A stretch of DNA of 5,561 nt from Dehalococcoidia bacterium SM23_28_2 (lineage in GTDB: Bacteria > Chloroflexota > Dehalococcoidia > SM23-28-2). The DNA lies in contig LJUA01000095.1 in the NCBI GenBank assembly GCA_001303545.1, positions 1-5,561 on the forward strand. The letters run 5' to 3'. The notes under the pieces are model-generated. The model was not told where the DNA came from, did not search any database, and saw only the letters and a program-made list of their open reading frames with translations. The position numbers were made by a program, and so were the translations under genes. Numbering within the stretch: position 1 is the first letter of the stretch; each line of letters starts with the position of its first letter. Below, piece by piece: positions 1 to 5,561 of this stretch.

Positions 1-724
1 CAAGCCCAAGTTGGATACCCTGGTCCGCTGGGGAAACCCCGCAGCAGTGATTCTGCAGGAGGCCCGGGAAAGAAACGCCTCACTGATAGTCATGGGTGCC
101 AAAGAGCTGACCGACCCGCCCGGTTTTGGCCTCGGCAGCGTTGCCGTGAAGGCTATGAAATATGCGAACGCTGGTGTCATGCTCGTCAGGCCAAAAGCTG
201 CCGCGGAGCCTCGGGGGCCACACGAGAAAAGCAGGTCTACCACCATAAGTAGGGTCCTACTGGCGACCGACGGCTCAAAATGCGCCGAGGCGGCAACTCG
301 GTTTCTCCTCGAGCTTCCCCTGCCGCGCCGGACTGAGGTCATTGTAGCTACCGCCCTTCAGTCTCATCTTGAGGCCTGGATGAAGACACCGACGCTGGAT
401 TTCCGTGCCAATCAGGAACTCCTTGACCGCTTGCACATGGAAGAAGAGGCTGAGGCCACCAAGATAACGCGCAAAGCGGAGAGGCAATTCCGGGCAGACG
501 GATACAGGACTGCGTCAGTCATACTCCGAGGAGGCGTGGCTAAATGTATACTGTCTGCCGCCAGGAAGTATGATCCTGACATCATCGTCCTTGGCAGCAG
601 GGGCTTAACCGCTATCGAGTCATTCCTCCTGGGAAGCGTTGCCGAGAGTGTGGCCAGATACGCCAAATGCTCGGTGCTGATGAGGCGTGATACAGGTCGA
701 TTCCTTCAGCAACTACACCTGTAA
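1..724 (+). CDS. Tandem universal stress protein (UspA family), 5'-truncated by the window edge
   Basis: The reading frame is open from the first complete codon (base 2) to the TAA at 722-724, so the true start lies outside the window. The TTG at 11 is an internal codon, not a start. Numbering residues from that TTG, residues 1-61 are the C-terminal half of a first Usp domain, ending in a typical VMLVRP strand. Residues ~80-226 are a complete second Usp domain. It opens with the VLLATDGS strand and adenine-contacting Asp, and closes with GSRG-(9 residues)-GS at 195-209, matching the family ATP-binding pattern G-x2-G-x9-G(S/T). In the first domain the equivalent stretch (GAKE...GS, 29-43) has Glu for the second Gly, so that half may bind nucleotide poorly. 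Usp proteins are cytoplasmic nucleotide-binding stress proteins, and no specific target can be inferred. No signal peptide or membrane segment is visible. The next gene follows after 156 bp on the same strand, and a shared transcript is possible but not shown. The family call is secure. Confidence 0.93.
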   Translation, partial: KPKLDTLVRWGNPAAVILQEARERNASLIVMGAKELTDPPGFGLGSVAVKAMKYANAGVMLVRPKAAAEPRGPHEKSRSTTISRVLLATDGSKCAEAATRFLLELPLPRRTEVIVATALQSHLEAWMKTPTLDFRANQELLDRLHMEEEAEATKITRKAERQFRADGYRTASVILRGGVAKCILSAARKYDPDIIVLGSRGLTAIESFLLGSVAESVARYAKCSVLMRRDTGRFLQQLHL

Positions 725-730
725 GGCAAC

Positions 731-778
731 CCACCCGATTGACTCTCCCCCGCTCCACTCCCCACCCATTGACTTTCC
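731..778 (+). repeat. Two imperfect direct repeats with a shared CCACCC(G)ATTGACT core
   Basis: Copy 1 (731-748) and copy 2 (762-778) read CCACCC-(G)-ATTGACT-(C/T)-TTCC or TCC. They differ by one inserted G and one C/T change near the end. The TTGACT hexamers lie at 739-744 and 769-774, 30 bp apart, roughly three helical turns. The pair lies between the Usp stop and the phosphoesterase start. It could be a regulator-binding pair, a duplicated -35 region, or a chance small duplication. The repeat is plain in the sequence; the function is inference. Confidence 0.5.
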
Positions 779-797
779 GCCGTCGGAGTGCTACATC
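769..797 (+). promoter_or_regulatory. Weak candidate sigma-70-type promoter for the nuclease-ATPase operon
   Basis: TTGACT at 769-774 matches the -35 consensus at 5 of 6 positions. It is followed after 17 bp by TACATC at 792-797, a poor -10 match at about 3 of 6 positions. Transcription would begin near 804, giving a leader of roughly 75 nt before the GTG at 881. The upstream copy of TTGACT at 739-744 has no -10-like element at the right distance. Support comes only from spacing and position. Confidence 0.25.
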
Positions 798-869
798 TTC
801 AGCATGGACCGCGCCCCCGTGAGTTCCGCCACGCATCGTCGCCGCAGGCCTGATATCATCAACCAGCTC

Positions 870-876
870 GAGGTGG
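870..876 (+). promoter_or_regulatory. Ribosome-binding site deciding the GTG start of the phosphoesterase
   Basis: GAGGTGG lies 4 bp before the GTG at 881. An in-frame TGA at 851-853 lies upstream, and no ATG, GTG or TTG occurs in frame between it and 881. GTG 881 is therefore the earliest possible start, and the conserved N-terminal strand (IRLLHTADVH) begins directly after it. Confidence 0.7.
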
Positions 877-880
877 CACC

Positions 881-2008
881 GTGATTAGGCTCCTCCACAC
901 CGCCGACGTCCATCTTGGCGCCAGGTTCCTCAGCCTCGGCGACAAAGGCGCCGCCCAGCGTCAGCAGATCAAGGCCGCCTTCAAGAACCTGGTATCCCTG
1001 GCCATAGCCGAGCATGTCGACATCGTCCTCATCGCCGGCGACCTCTTTGATGCTAATCAGCAGCCGCAGGCCAACGTCGACCTGGCGGTCGAGCAGTTCG
1101 CCCTCCTCGCCACCGCCAACATCCCCGTCTGCCTCATACCCGGCACCCACGATTGCTTCGACTCCTCCTCCATCTACCGAAAGGTCGACTTCCCCGGGAA
1201 ATGCCCCAACCTGACGCTCTTCCTTGACCCGGGCTGGAACCACCGCGAGTTCCCCACCCTCGGACTGACGGTCTACGGCAAGCCCAATCTCAGCAACCGC
1301 TCCTACAATAGCCCCCTGGAAGGCCTGACGCCATTGACCCAGAGCCGCTACCACGTGGCCATGGCGCATGGCTCCTTCAACATCCCCGGCCAGTTCGCTG
1401 AAGATGACTACGTGTTCACCGCCGACCAGATTCAGAGCAGCCGGATGCACTACCTCGCCCTGGGGCACTGGCATTCGCCCTACGCCTGCTCCGACAAAGG
1501 AGTGCTGGCCTGGTACTCCGGCTCGCCGGAGGTCATCGCCACCGACCAGAAGCAGCCGGGCTCCGTGCTCCTGGTGACGCTCCCCGACTCCGGCGCCGCT
1601 CAAGTGGAAATAAAGGAGACCGGCCTCCGCCACTGCGACCGCCTTGAAATTGACCTCTCCGACGTCGACAGCCTGTCGCAGTTGCGACAGCAGATAACCG
1701 AGGGGGCCGACCCCAACTTGATTAGACAGGTCGTCCTCAAGGGCCTCAGGGACCAGCACCTCCGTCCCTCCCCCGAAGAGCTCGAAGCCGACCTCTCTGA
1801 TGCCTTCTTCCATCTCAGCGTCGACGACCGGTCGCACCCCCGGGTCGCTGACCTCCCCGAGACCGCCTACGCCGAGCGGGTGATTCTGGCCAGGTTCGTC
1901 GCTCTGATGAAACAGCATATCGAGACCTGCCCCGCCGGGGAAAAGGAAATCGCCGCAGACGCCCTCCAGTATGGGCTGGCGCTGCTTCAGGGAGAAGAGG
2001 TCGTCTGA
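881..2008 (+). CDS. SbcD/Mre11/YhaO-type metallophosphoesterase (putative DNA repair exonuclease)
   Basis: A 375-residue calcineurin-like phosphoesterase. Family members are Mn2+-dependent nucleases that process DNA ends with a Rad50/SbcC ATPase. Phosphoesterase motifs appear in order: D-V-H at 9-11 (motif I), GDLFD at 53-57 (II), PGTHD at 87-91 (III), AHGS with His163 (IV) and GHWH at 195-198 (V). These supply the usual Asp and His metal ligands and the catalytic His (His90). The odd point is motif III, where the usual GNHD Asn, a ligand of the second metal in Mre11, is Thr89 (ACC, one base from the Asn codon AAC). Residues ~250-345 resemble a capping region and the tail is a short helix. 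There is no signal peptide, so it is cytoplasmic. The length fits SbcD/YhaO (about 380-420), slightly short. It overlaps the following ATPase gene by one base (TGATG), so the two are surely an operon and probably a complex. The family assignment is firm. I leave the symbol blank because it could be called sbcD-like or yhaO-like, and its exact activity is unproven. Confidence 0.92.
   Translation: MIRLLHTADVHLGARFLSLGDKGAAQRQQIKAAFKNLVSLAIAEHVDIVLIAGDLFDANQQPQANVDLAVEQFALLATANIPVCLIPGTHDCFDSSSIYRKVDFPGKCPNLTLFLDPGWNHREFPTLGLTVYGKPNLSNRSYNSPLEGLTPLTQSRYHVAMAHGSFNIPGQFAEDDYVFTADQIQSSRMHYLALGHWHSPYACSDKGVLAWYSGSPEVIATDQKQPGSVLLVTLPDSGAAQVEIKETGLRHCDRLEIDLSDVDSLSQLRQQITEGADPNLIRQVVLKGLRDQHLRPSPEELEADLSDAFFHLSVDDRSHPRVADLPETAYAERVILARFVALMKQHIETCPAGEKEIAADALQYGLALLQGEEVV
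1991..2000 (+). promoter_or_regulatory. Ribosome-binding site for the ATPase inside the end of the nuclease gene
   Basis: GGAGAAGAGG lies within the last codons of the phosphoesterase gene, its 3' AGAGG ending 7 bp before the ATG at 2008. With the TGATG stop/start overlap (2006-2010), it supports translational coupling and near-stoichiometric production of the two proteins. Confidence 0.6.
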
Positions 2009-4131
2009 TGCTCCTCAAAAAGGTCAGGCTGGAGAGCTTCAAGAAGTTCCGCGAGCTTGAGCGCGACTTCGGGCCCGGAGTGAATGTGGTCAAGGGCCCC
2101 CTCAACGAGACAGGAAAGTCCACCCTGCTGGACGGAATAGTCGCCGCCTTCTTTGACAACCCCAAAAGTACCAGTAAGGAGCTGGAAACATATACCTCCT
2201 GGGGTTCCAGCCGCCGCTGCAGCACCGCCGTCGAGTTCGAGGCTGACGGCCGCGCCTACCTGCTGGAGAAGGACTTCCACCAGCGGACGATGCGCCTTGC
2301 CGCCCTGGACACCGGCGAGGAATGGCGCACCCCCGCAGAGGTCGCCGGGATACTTCGCTCCCTGCTCGGCACCGATTCCTCAGCCCTCTTCCTCTCTACG
2401 TCCTGTGTGCGCCAGGATGAGGTCGCCGATATCCAGTCAGGGAAGCGCGAGATCGGCGAGAGCCTGGAAGCCATCGTCACCGGCGGCACCGAGGATACCG
2501 TCGCTTCGCAGGTAGTCGCCGCTCTGGACAAGCGGATTGCCGCTCTCAACAAGGGCCTGGAAATGCCCGCCAAGCTACCCGGGCCGATTGCTCGTCTCCA
2601 GCAGCAGCTGGCCTCTCTCCAGCAGCAGCTTGTGCAGGTCAAAGAAGAGGTGGCCCGGGTAGAGCAGCAGAAGCTCGAGCTGCTCGAGGTCTCCGGCAGG
2701 CTGGCCGCGGTCGCGTCGGACCTTGCCTACTCCGAGGCCCTGCTGGACAAGAACAAGCGCCTCAGGGAGATCGAGAAGAACATCGCTGCCCTGGAGAAGA
2801 GCTACGCCGATATCGACGCGCTTATCCGTGGGATCGAGTCGCTCCAGCGGCAGGTCGGTGACGCCGACTCAGCCCTTGAGGCCATCACTGGCTTCGGCGA
2901 CGCGCCGAGGGTAGTCCAGGTCAAGGAGCAGCTCCTCGAGTTGGAGGCCAACCGCCGGACTATCGCCGACGACCTGCCCCAGAGAAGACAGGAGCTGGAT
3001 GACGCACAGGAGCGTCTCCACGAGAGGAGGCTGCTCGCCGGCCTGGCCTCCAGGACCGGCTTGATACTCGGGGCGCTGCTTTCGGTGGCCGGCTTCGTCG
3101 GTATGCTTTTCCACACCGCTTCCCTGGCCGCCGCCATCGTCGGCCTGCTGATCCTCGTAGCTGCCATGTGGGCCCGCAGTCGCCTGGCACAGCATAGGGC
3201 GCTGATAGCCGGACTGCACGAACGCATCGAGCGAATGGAGAAGGGCCTCGAAGAGGCCCAAACGCAGCAGCGCGATGTCCTCTCCCGGGTCGACTGCTCC
3301 TCCCTGGAGGAGTTCCGCCAGAAGGAGACGAGACACTCCGCGCTCCTGGAGCAGCAGGCCTCTGCCCGGAACCAGTTGCGCGGCAGGCTCGGAGATCGCA
3401 CCCTCGAGGATATCGAGGGTGACAGGCGCACGGCAGCCAGAACCCTGGCCGAGGAGCGGGAGAAGCTCACCGACGACTTGCACAGCACCAGGCTCTCCCC
3501 GGAGGAGTATGTCAAGCTGGAGAACAAGGTCCAGGACCTTCGGGCTGCCAGGACCGACCTTGAACGCCGAGAGATGCGGTGCCAGGCGGCCATTAGCAAT
3601 GCCAGGTCCAACCCCGAAGACCTGGCCCGGCTGGAGGAAAGGCTTGAAGGTCTCGACAATGCCCTGGAGCGTGAGCAGAGGAGGGCCCGCGTCTACGGGC
3701 TCGCTAGGGACTTCGTCTCCCGGGCCAGGACCGAGGTGCTGGTGTCGGCCAACGATGTTCTCCAGACACAGATCCAGGAGAATTTCCGGGTATTCACCAA
3801 CGGCAAATACAAGCAAGTGAGGCTCGGCGAAGGGTCGCTGGATTTCCTTGTCTACTCTGACGAGAAAGGCGACTGGGCCAGGCCCGATGAGCTTAGCGGA
3901 GGAGCCATCGACGAGTTCTACCTGGCCTGTCGGCTCGCCCTCGTCCGCCTGGTATTCGGGGAGAGACAGCCGCCGTTGATTCTCGACGACCCCTTTGCCA
4001 ACTTCGACCAACCGCGCCTGGCCGGAACCCTCGACTTCCTCGCCGGGCTCAGCAAGGAACAGCAGGTCATCGTCTTCACTCTCGGTGACGCTTTTGACGC
4101 CATCGCCGATAGGGTGATAGACCTGGACTAG
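2008..4131 (+). CDS. Rad50/SbcC/YhaN-like ABC ATPase with coiled coil and central membrane hairpin
   Basis: A 707-residue SMC/Rad50-class ATPase, the expected partner of the upstream nuclease, which family members gate through ATP-driven head dimerisation. The N-terminal half-head opens LLKKVRLESFKKF and has a P-loop GPLNETGKST at 30-39, with a probable Q-loop (VRQDEV) at 134-139. Coiled coil spans ~192-345, including an LQQQLAS heptad repeat. Two hydrophobic helices at ~351-368 and 371-389 follow, flanked on both sides by Arg-rich sequence, so both arms should face the cytoplasm. The second coiled coil spans ~390-570. The C-terminal half-head has the ABC signature LSGG at 629-632, Walker B LILDD at 657-661 and a D-loop NFD at 665-667. 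There is no CxxC zinc hook. Oddities: the P-loop has five rather than four residues between its glycines, and the switch-histidine position near 693 reads TLGD. The protein is shorter than SbcC (~1000) and than YhaN, the closest relative I recall with such a hairpin. Start chosen: ATG 2008, coupled to the upstream stop. The family call is firm; the membrane role is inferred. Confidence 0.9.
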   Translation: MLLKKVRLESFKKFRELERDFGPGVNVVKGPLNETGKSTLLDGIVAAFFDNPKSTSKELETYTSWGSSRRCSTAVEFEADGRAYLLEKDFHQRTMRLAALDTGEEWRTPAEVAGILRSLLGTDSSALFLSTSCVRQDEVADIQSGKREIGESLEAIVTGGTEDTVASQVVAALDKRIAALNKGLEMPAKLPGPIARLQQQLASLQQQLVQVKEEVARVEQQKLELLEVSGRLAAVASDLAYSEALLDKNKRLREIEKNIAALEKSYADIDALIRGIESLQRQVGDADSALEAITGFGDAPRVVQVKEQLLELEANRRTIADDLPQRRQELDDAQERLHERRLLAGLASRTGLILGALLSVAGFVGMLFHTASLAAAIVGLLILVAAMWARSRLAQHRALIAGLHERIERMEKGLEEAQTQQRDVLSRVDCSSLEEFRQKETRHSALLEQQASARNQLRGRLGDRTLEDIEGDRRTAARTLAEEREKLTDDLHSTRLSPEEYVKLENKVQDLRAARTDLERREMRCQAAISNARSNPEDLARLEERLEGLDNALEREQRRARVYGLARDFVSRARTEVLVSANDVLQTQIQENFRVFTNGKYKQVRLGEGSLDFLVYSDEKGDWARPDELSGGAIDEFYLACRLALVRLVFGERQPPLILDDPFANFDQPRLAGTLDFLAGLSKEQQVIVFTLGDAFDAIADRVIDLD
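2595..2630 (+). repeat. 15-bp perfect direct repeat encoding successive coiled-coil heptads
   Basis: TCTCCAGCAGCAGCT occurs at 2595-2609 and again at 2616-2630, a 21-bp period equal to seven codons or one heptad. It encodes LQQQLAS-LQQQL at residues ~197-208 of the ATPase. This looks like a local duplication within the coiled-coil arm and is in frame, so it changes arm length by one heptad without disrupting it. Confidence 0.7.
3058..3174 (+). other. Two-helix transmembrane hairpin within the ATPase coiled coil
   Basis: Residues 351-368 and 371-389 are continuous hydrophobic stretches separated only by a His-Thr turn, with no charged residue inside. Arg349 lies just before, and Arg390, Arg392 and His396/Arg397 lie just after, which fits the positive-inside rule with both ends cytoplasmic. 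It occupies the coiled-coil apex, where SbcC and Rad50 carry a zinc hook. An alternative is a buried hydrophobic dimerisation element rather than a true membrane anchor. Confidence 0.75.
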
Positions 4132-4145
4132 CCGCGACCGCGGTT
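4130..4145 (+). terminator. Weak terminator-like hairpin after the ATPase gene
   Basis: The hairpin overlaps the stop codon. The core stem CCGC (4132-4135) pairs with GCGG (4140-4143) around a GACC loop. It can be extended by a G-U and an A-T pair (4130-4131 with 4144-4145). Only a TTT tract follows (4144-4146), so it is a poor intrinsic terminator by standard rules. Position at the end of the operon is the main support. Confidence 0.25.
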
Positions 4146-4169
4146 TCCCAGAATGCTCGCCAGGCAAGA

Positions 4170-4190
4170 GCACAATCTGCCCTTTTGTGC
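4170..4190. repeat. Inverted repeat in the convergent intergenic region
   Basis: GCACAA at 4170-4175 and TTGTGC at 4185-4190 form a perfect 6-bp stem around a 9-nt loop, between the two convergent genes. There is no T-tract after it on either strand, so a role as a bidirectional terminator or processing hairpin is only a possibility. Confidence 0.3.
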
Positions 4191-4231
4191 CACCGCACCG
4201 CAAACCAAGCTTCTGCTAACGGATAGCGCGC

Positions 4232-5557
4232 CTAGCTGCTCCCCCTGATCGAATCCATATACATCGAGGAATAGACTTCCGCCATGTCTATAGGGCCCTT
4301 ATACATGCTCTCGTTGGACACAATGCCTTCTCGAAGACGAGGGGTCACGCTTAGGAGAGTTTGGCCCTCGCCTGATTCTAGGCCGCAGCCCACGACGTTT
4401 CCAAGTACCTCAAAGATGTATCTCCTCGCAATGCGCTCTAGGTCCCGAGCCCGGCGGAACACTGCCTCGCGCTGGGCCTGGCTTAGTGCATCCATTTTGC
4501 CGTGCGCTATTTCGTGTCTCAAGTCATAGAGTGTCTTTCCATCGACCCTGCGCTTGAACAACAGCTCAATCGGGTGAGTCTCTCCGCCAAAAACGTGTGT
4601 CAAATGAGCTTGCAGGCGCTGTCCCAAGCCTACTACGCATTGAGAATACGCTTGTTCTACGGCCTTTTCGGGGTTCGCATCAAGCAGCTGATCCATAATG
4701 TTGCGTATGCATTCTTGACGCCGTTCCTTGCGCTGTTGCCCATTCAACTTCTCGCAACGGAGTCTACCGAAAGCAGAGACCTCGCCTGACGTGCCTTCTA
4801 TGTGAGTGGCCAGAGCTTCGATTGACAGAAAGGCAAAGAGGAACCGAGCAGGGGCTTCACTAGCTCTAACAGAGTGGGAGAGCCAGCCGATGCTACTCAG
4901 AAGTGCCCTAGAATCTTTCTCATTCATCTCATTCACAGAGTTGGCCAACTGATTCATCTGGACAACGTCCTGTTGTTCAAGGTCATAGCACATGCCACCA
5001 CGTACAATGGGGCTGTACTTGGGTTCCCAGGAGAACCAAGCGGACGTTCGAAGCACAAGTACTGCCAGCGCTGAGTCAATCGTGCTTATCGCTTCGCAGA
5101 CGGTATCAGCTTGCCAATCATCTACGGGTAGCCAACCATCGTAGACGAAGCACCCCCTGTGCATCATCTCCAGTGTGAGTTCGGAAATGCGGCTATTGGC
5201 GCTTTCCAACTCCGTCTGGAAACACGGAACAAGTGTAATACCCCCGGGCAGTGTTACCGGACGCTTAACCCTGGCGTTACTCAGGACAACGAATTCCACT
5301 CCCTCACAGCCTACGAGTTCATGCACATAGAAGGCTGCCATCTCTGGCTGGGTGAGATTCCCGTCTAGGTATCGGTCAGCAGCGAAGATCCTCTTCTCAT
5401 CAGCGCATACTAGCGGACGACGTTGACACCACTTGTTGTACTTCCCTGGTGGTGTCCTAAGCAGAGGACTCGACGACATTCTTAGTAGCCAACCACCCAA
5501 CTCTATGGACGGAAATCTAGCATCTTTGAACTGGGCAGGCAATCCCCTCAAGTCCAT
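4232..5557 (-). CDS. Hypothetical protein with C-terminal HEPN (Apea-like) domain
   Basis: A 441-residue frame read from the ATG at 5557 to the TAG at 4232-4234. The codon before the ATG (GAA) is still open and only one base remains beyond it. The true start may therefore lie outside the window, and no ribosome-binding site can be judged. Residues 1-~230 are an alpha/beta-looking N-terminal region that I do not recognise. From ~238 a hydrophobic helix (RFLFAFLSIEALA) resembles the first helix of HEPN domains of the Apea-like type. After a charged stretch comes LYDLRHEIAHG at 343-353, with Arg347 and His352 forming the R-x4-H signature seen in HEPN ribonucleases. A further helix follows at ~360-385. 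HEPN domains are commonly RNA-cleaving or RNA-binding modules in toxin-antitoxin and phage-defence systems, and some are inactive scaffolds. No membrane segment or signal peptide is visible. G+C is about 50-55% in sampled lines against 60-70% in the two genes upstream, consistent with separate origin. It is convergent with the ATPase gene, 100 bp apart. The ORF is solid, the HEPN call moderate, the biological role unknown. Confidence 0.75.
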   Translation of the reverse strand: MDLRGLPAQFKDARFPSIELGGWLLRMSSSPLLRTPPGKYNKWCQRRPLVCADEKRIFAADRYLDGNLTQPEMAAFYVHELVGCEGVEFVVLSNARVKRPVTLPGGITLVPCFQTELESANSRISELTLEMMHRGCFVYDGWLPVDDWQADTVCEAISTIDSALAVLVLRTSAWFSWEPKYSPIVRGGMCYDLEQQDVVQMNQLANSVNEMNEKDSRALLSSIGWLSHSVRASEAPARFLFAFLSIEALATHIEGTSGEVSAFGRLRCEKLNGQQRKERRQECIRNIMDQLLDANPEKAVEQAYSQCVVGLGQRLQAHLTHVFGGETHPIELLFKRRVDGKTLYDLRHEIAHGKMDALSQAQREAVFRRARDLERIARRYIFEVLGNVVGCGLESGEGQTLLSVTPRLREGIVSNESMYKGPIDMAEVYSSMYMDSIRGSS

Positions 5558-5561
5558 TTCA

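Noticed and set aside
11..13. TTG as a possible start of the Usp gene
   Set aside because: The frame is already open upstream to the window edge, and a start here would cut the first Usp domain in half, so it is an internal Leu codon.
725..880. Possible small RNA or small protein gene in the intergenic gap
   Set aside because: No stable long hairpin, no terminator and no well-placed start with a ribosome-binding site except the one serving the GTG at 881.
791..1918. Long minus-strand open frame (375 codons) opposite the phosphoesterase gene
   Set aside because: It lies wholly antisense to a gene with clear phosphoesterase motifs. Its translation is Gly/Val/Glu-rich without recognisable motifs, the usual product of reading GC-rich codons backwards.
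2595..2630. Short tandem repeat considered as a CRISPR or mobile-element footprint
   Set aside because: There are only two 15-bp copies, in frame with a 7-codon period inside a coiled coil, which is explained by heptad duplication.
2802..3659. Second minus-strand frame (285 codons) opposite the ATPase coiled coil
   Set aside because: The translation is dominated by Ser and Arg, as expected from reverse reading of Glu/Leu/Arg codons. There is no ribosome-binding site or domain.
2869..4203. Long minus-strand open frame (444 codons) opposite the ATPase gene
   Set aside because: It is antisense to the coiled coil and C-terminal ATPase head, with low-complexity Leu/Gly/Glu-rich translation and no motif. 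High G+C explains the lack of stops.
4284..4789. Plus-strand small frames of 81 and 95 codons within the HEPN gene region
   Set aside because: They are antisense to the 441-residue minus-strand frame and overlap one another. They show no convincing ribosome-binding site or recognisable protein features.

Overview
This 5.56 kb window is bacterial and gene-dense. It carries three genes on the plus strand and one convergent gene on the minus strand. The first ~4.1 kb is GC-rich (sampled lines mostly 60-70% G+C), with GTG and ATG starts and Shine-Dalgarno-like sites. Tandem universal-stress proteins next to a short YhaO/YhaN-type nuclease-ATPase pair suggest an environmental GC-rich bacterium. 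A Chloroflexota/Dehalococcoidia-like lineage is my best guess, but this is only an impression and no marker gene is present.

Layout. (1) 1-724, plus: the 3' part of a tandem UspA-domain protein whose N-terminus lies outside the window. The second Usp domain has an intact nucleotide-binding motif and the first has a degenerate one. (2) 725-880: a 156-bp intergenic region with two near-identical TTGACT-containing direct repeats, a weak possible promoter and a good ribosome-binding site. (3) 881-2008, plus: a calcineurin-like metallophosphoesterase of the SbcD/Mre11/YhaO type. (4) 2008-4131, plus: a Rad50/SbcC/YhaN-type ABC ATPase, translationally coupled to the nuclease through a TGATG stop/start overlap. 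Its coiled coil is interrupted by a two-helix membrane hairpin instead of a CxxC zinc hook. (5) 4132-4231: a 100-bp convergent intergenic region with two small inverted repeats. (6) 4232-5557, minus: a hypothetical protein with a C-terminal HEPN-like (Apea-like) domain bearing an R-x4-H motif. It has clearly lower G+C (about 50-55% in sampled lines) and is open at the right window edge.

How the genes may work together. The phosphoesterase and ATPase almost certainly form one DNA-end-processing complex analogous to Mre11-Rad50/SbcCD, probably tethered to the membrane through the ATPase hairpin. Both partners depart from the textbook active sites: GTHD for GNHD in the nuclease, a P-loop one residue too long in the ATPase, and no switch histidine in the ATPase. 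This suggests a divergent subfamily rather than housekeeping SbcCD. The HEPN protein may be an unrelated accessory gene or, more speculatively, a defence-type RNase sharing the locus. Nothing in the sequence links it directly to the nuclease-ATPase pair.
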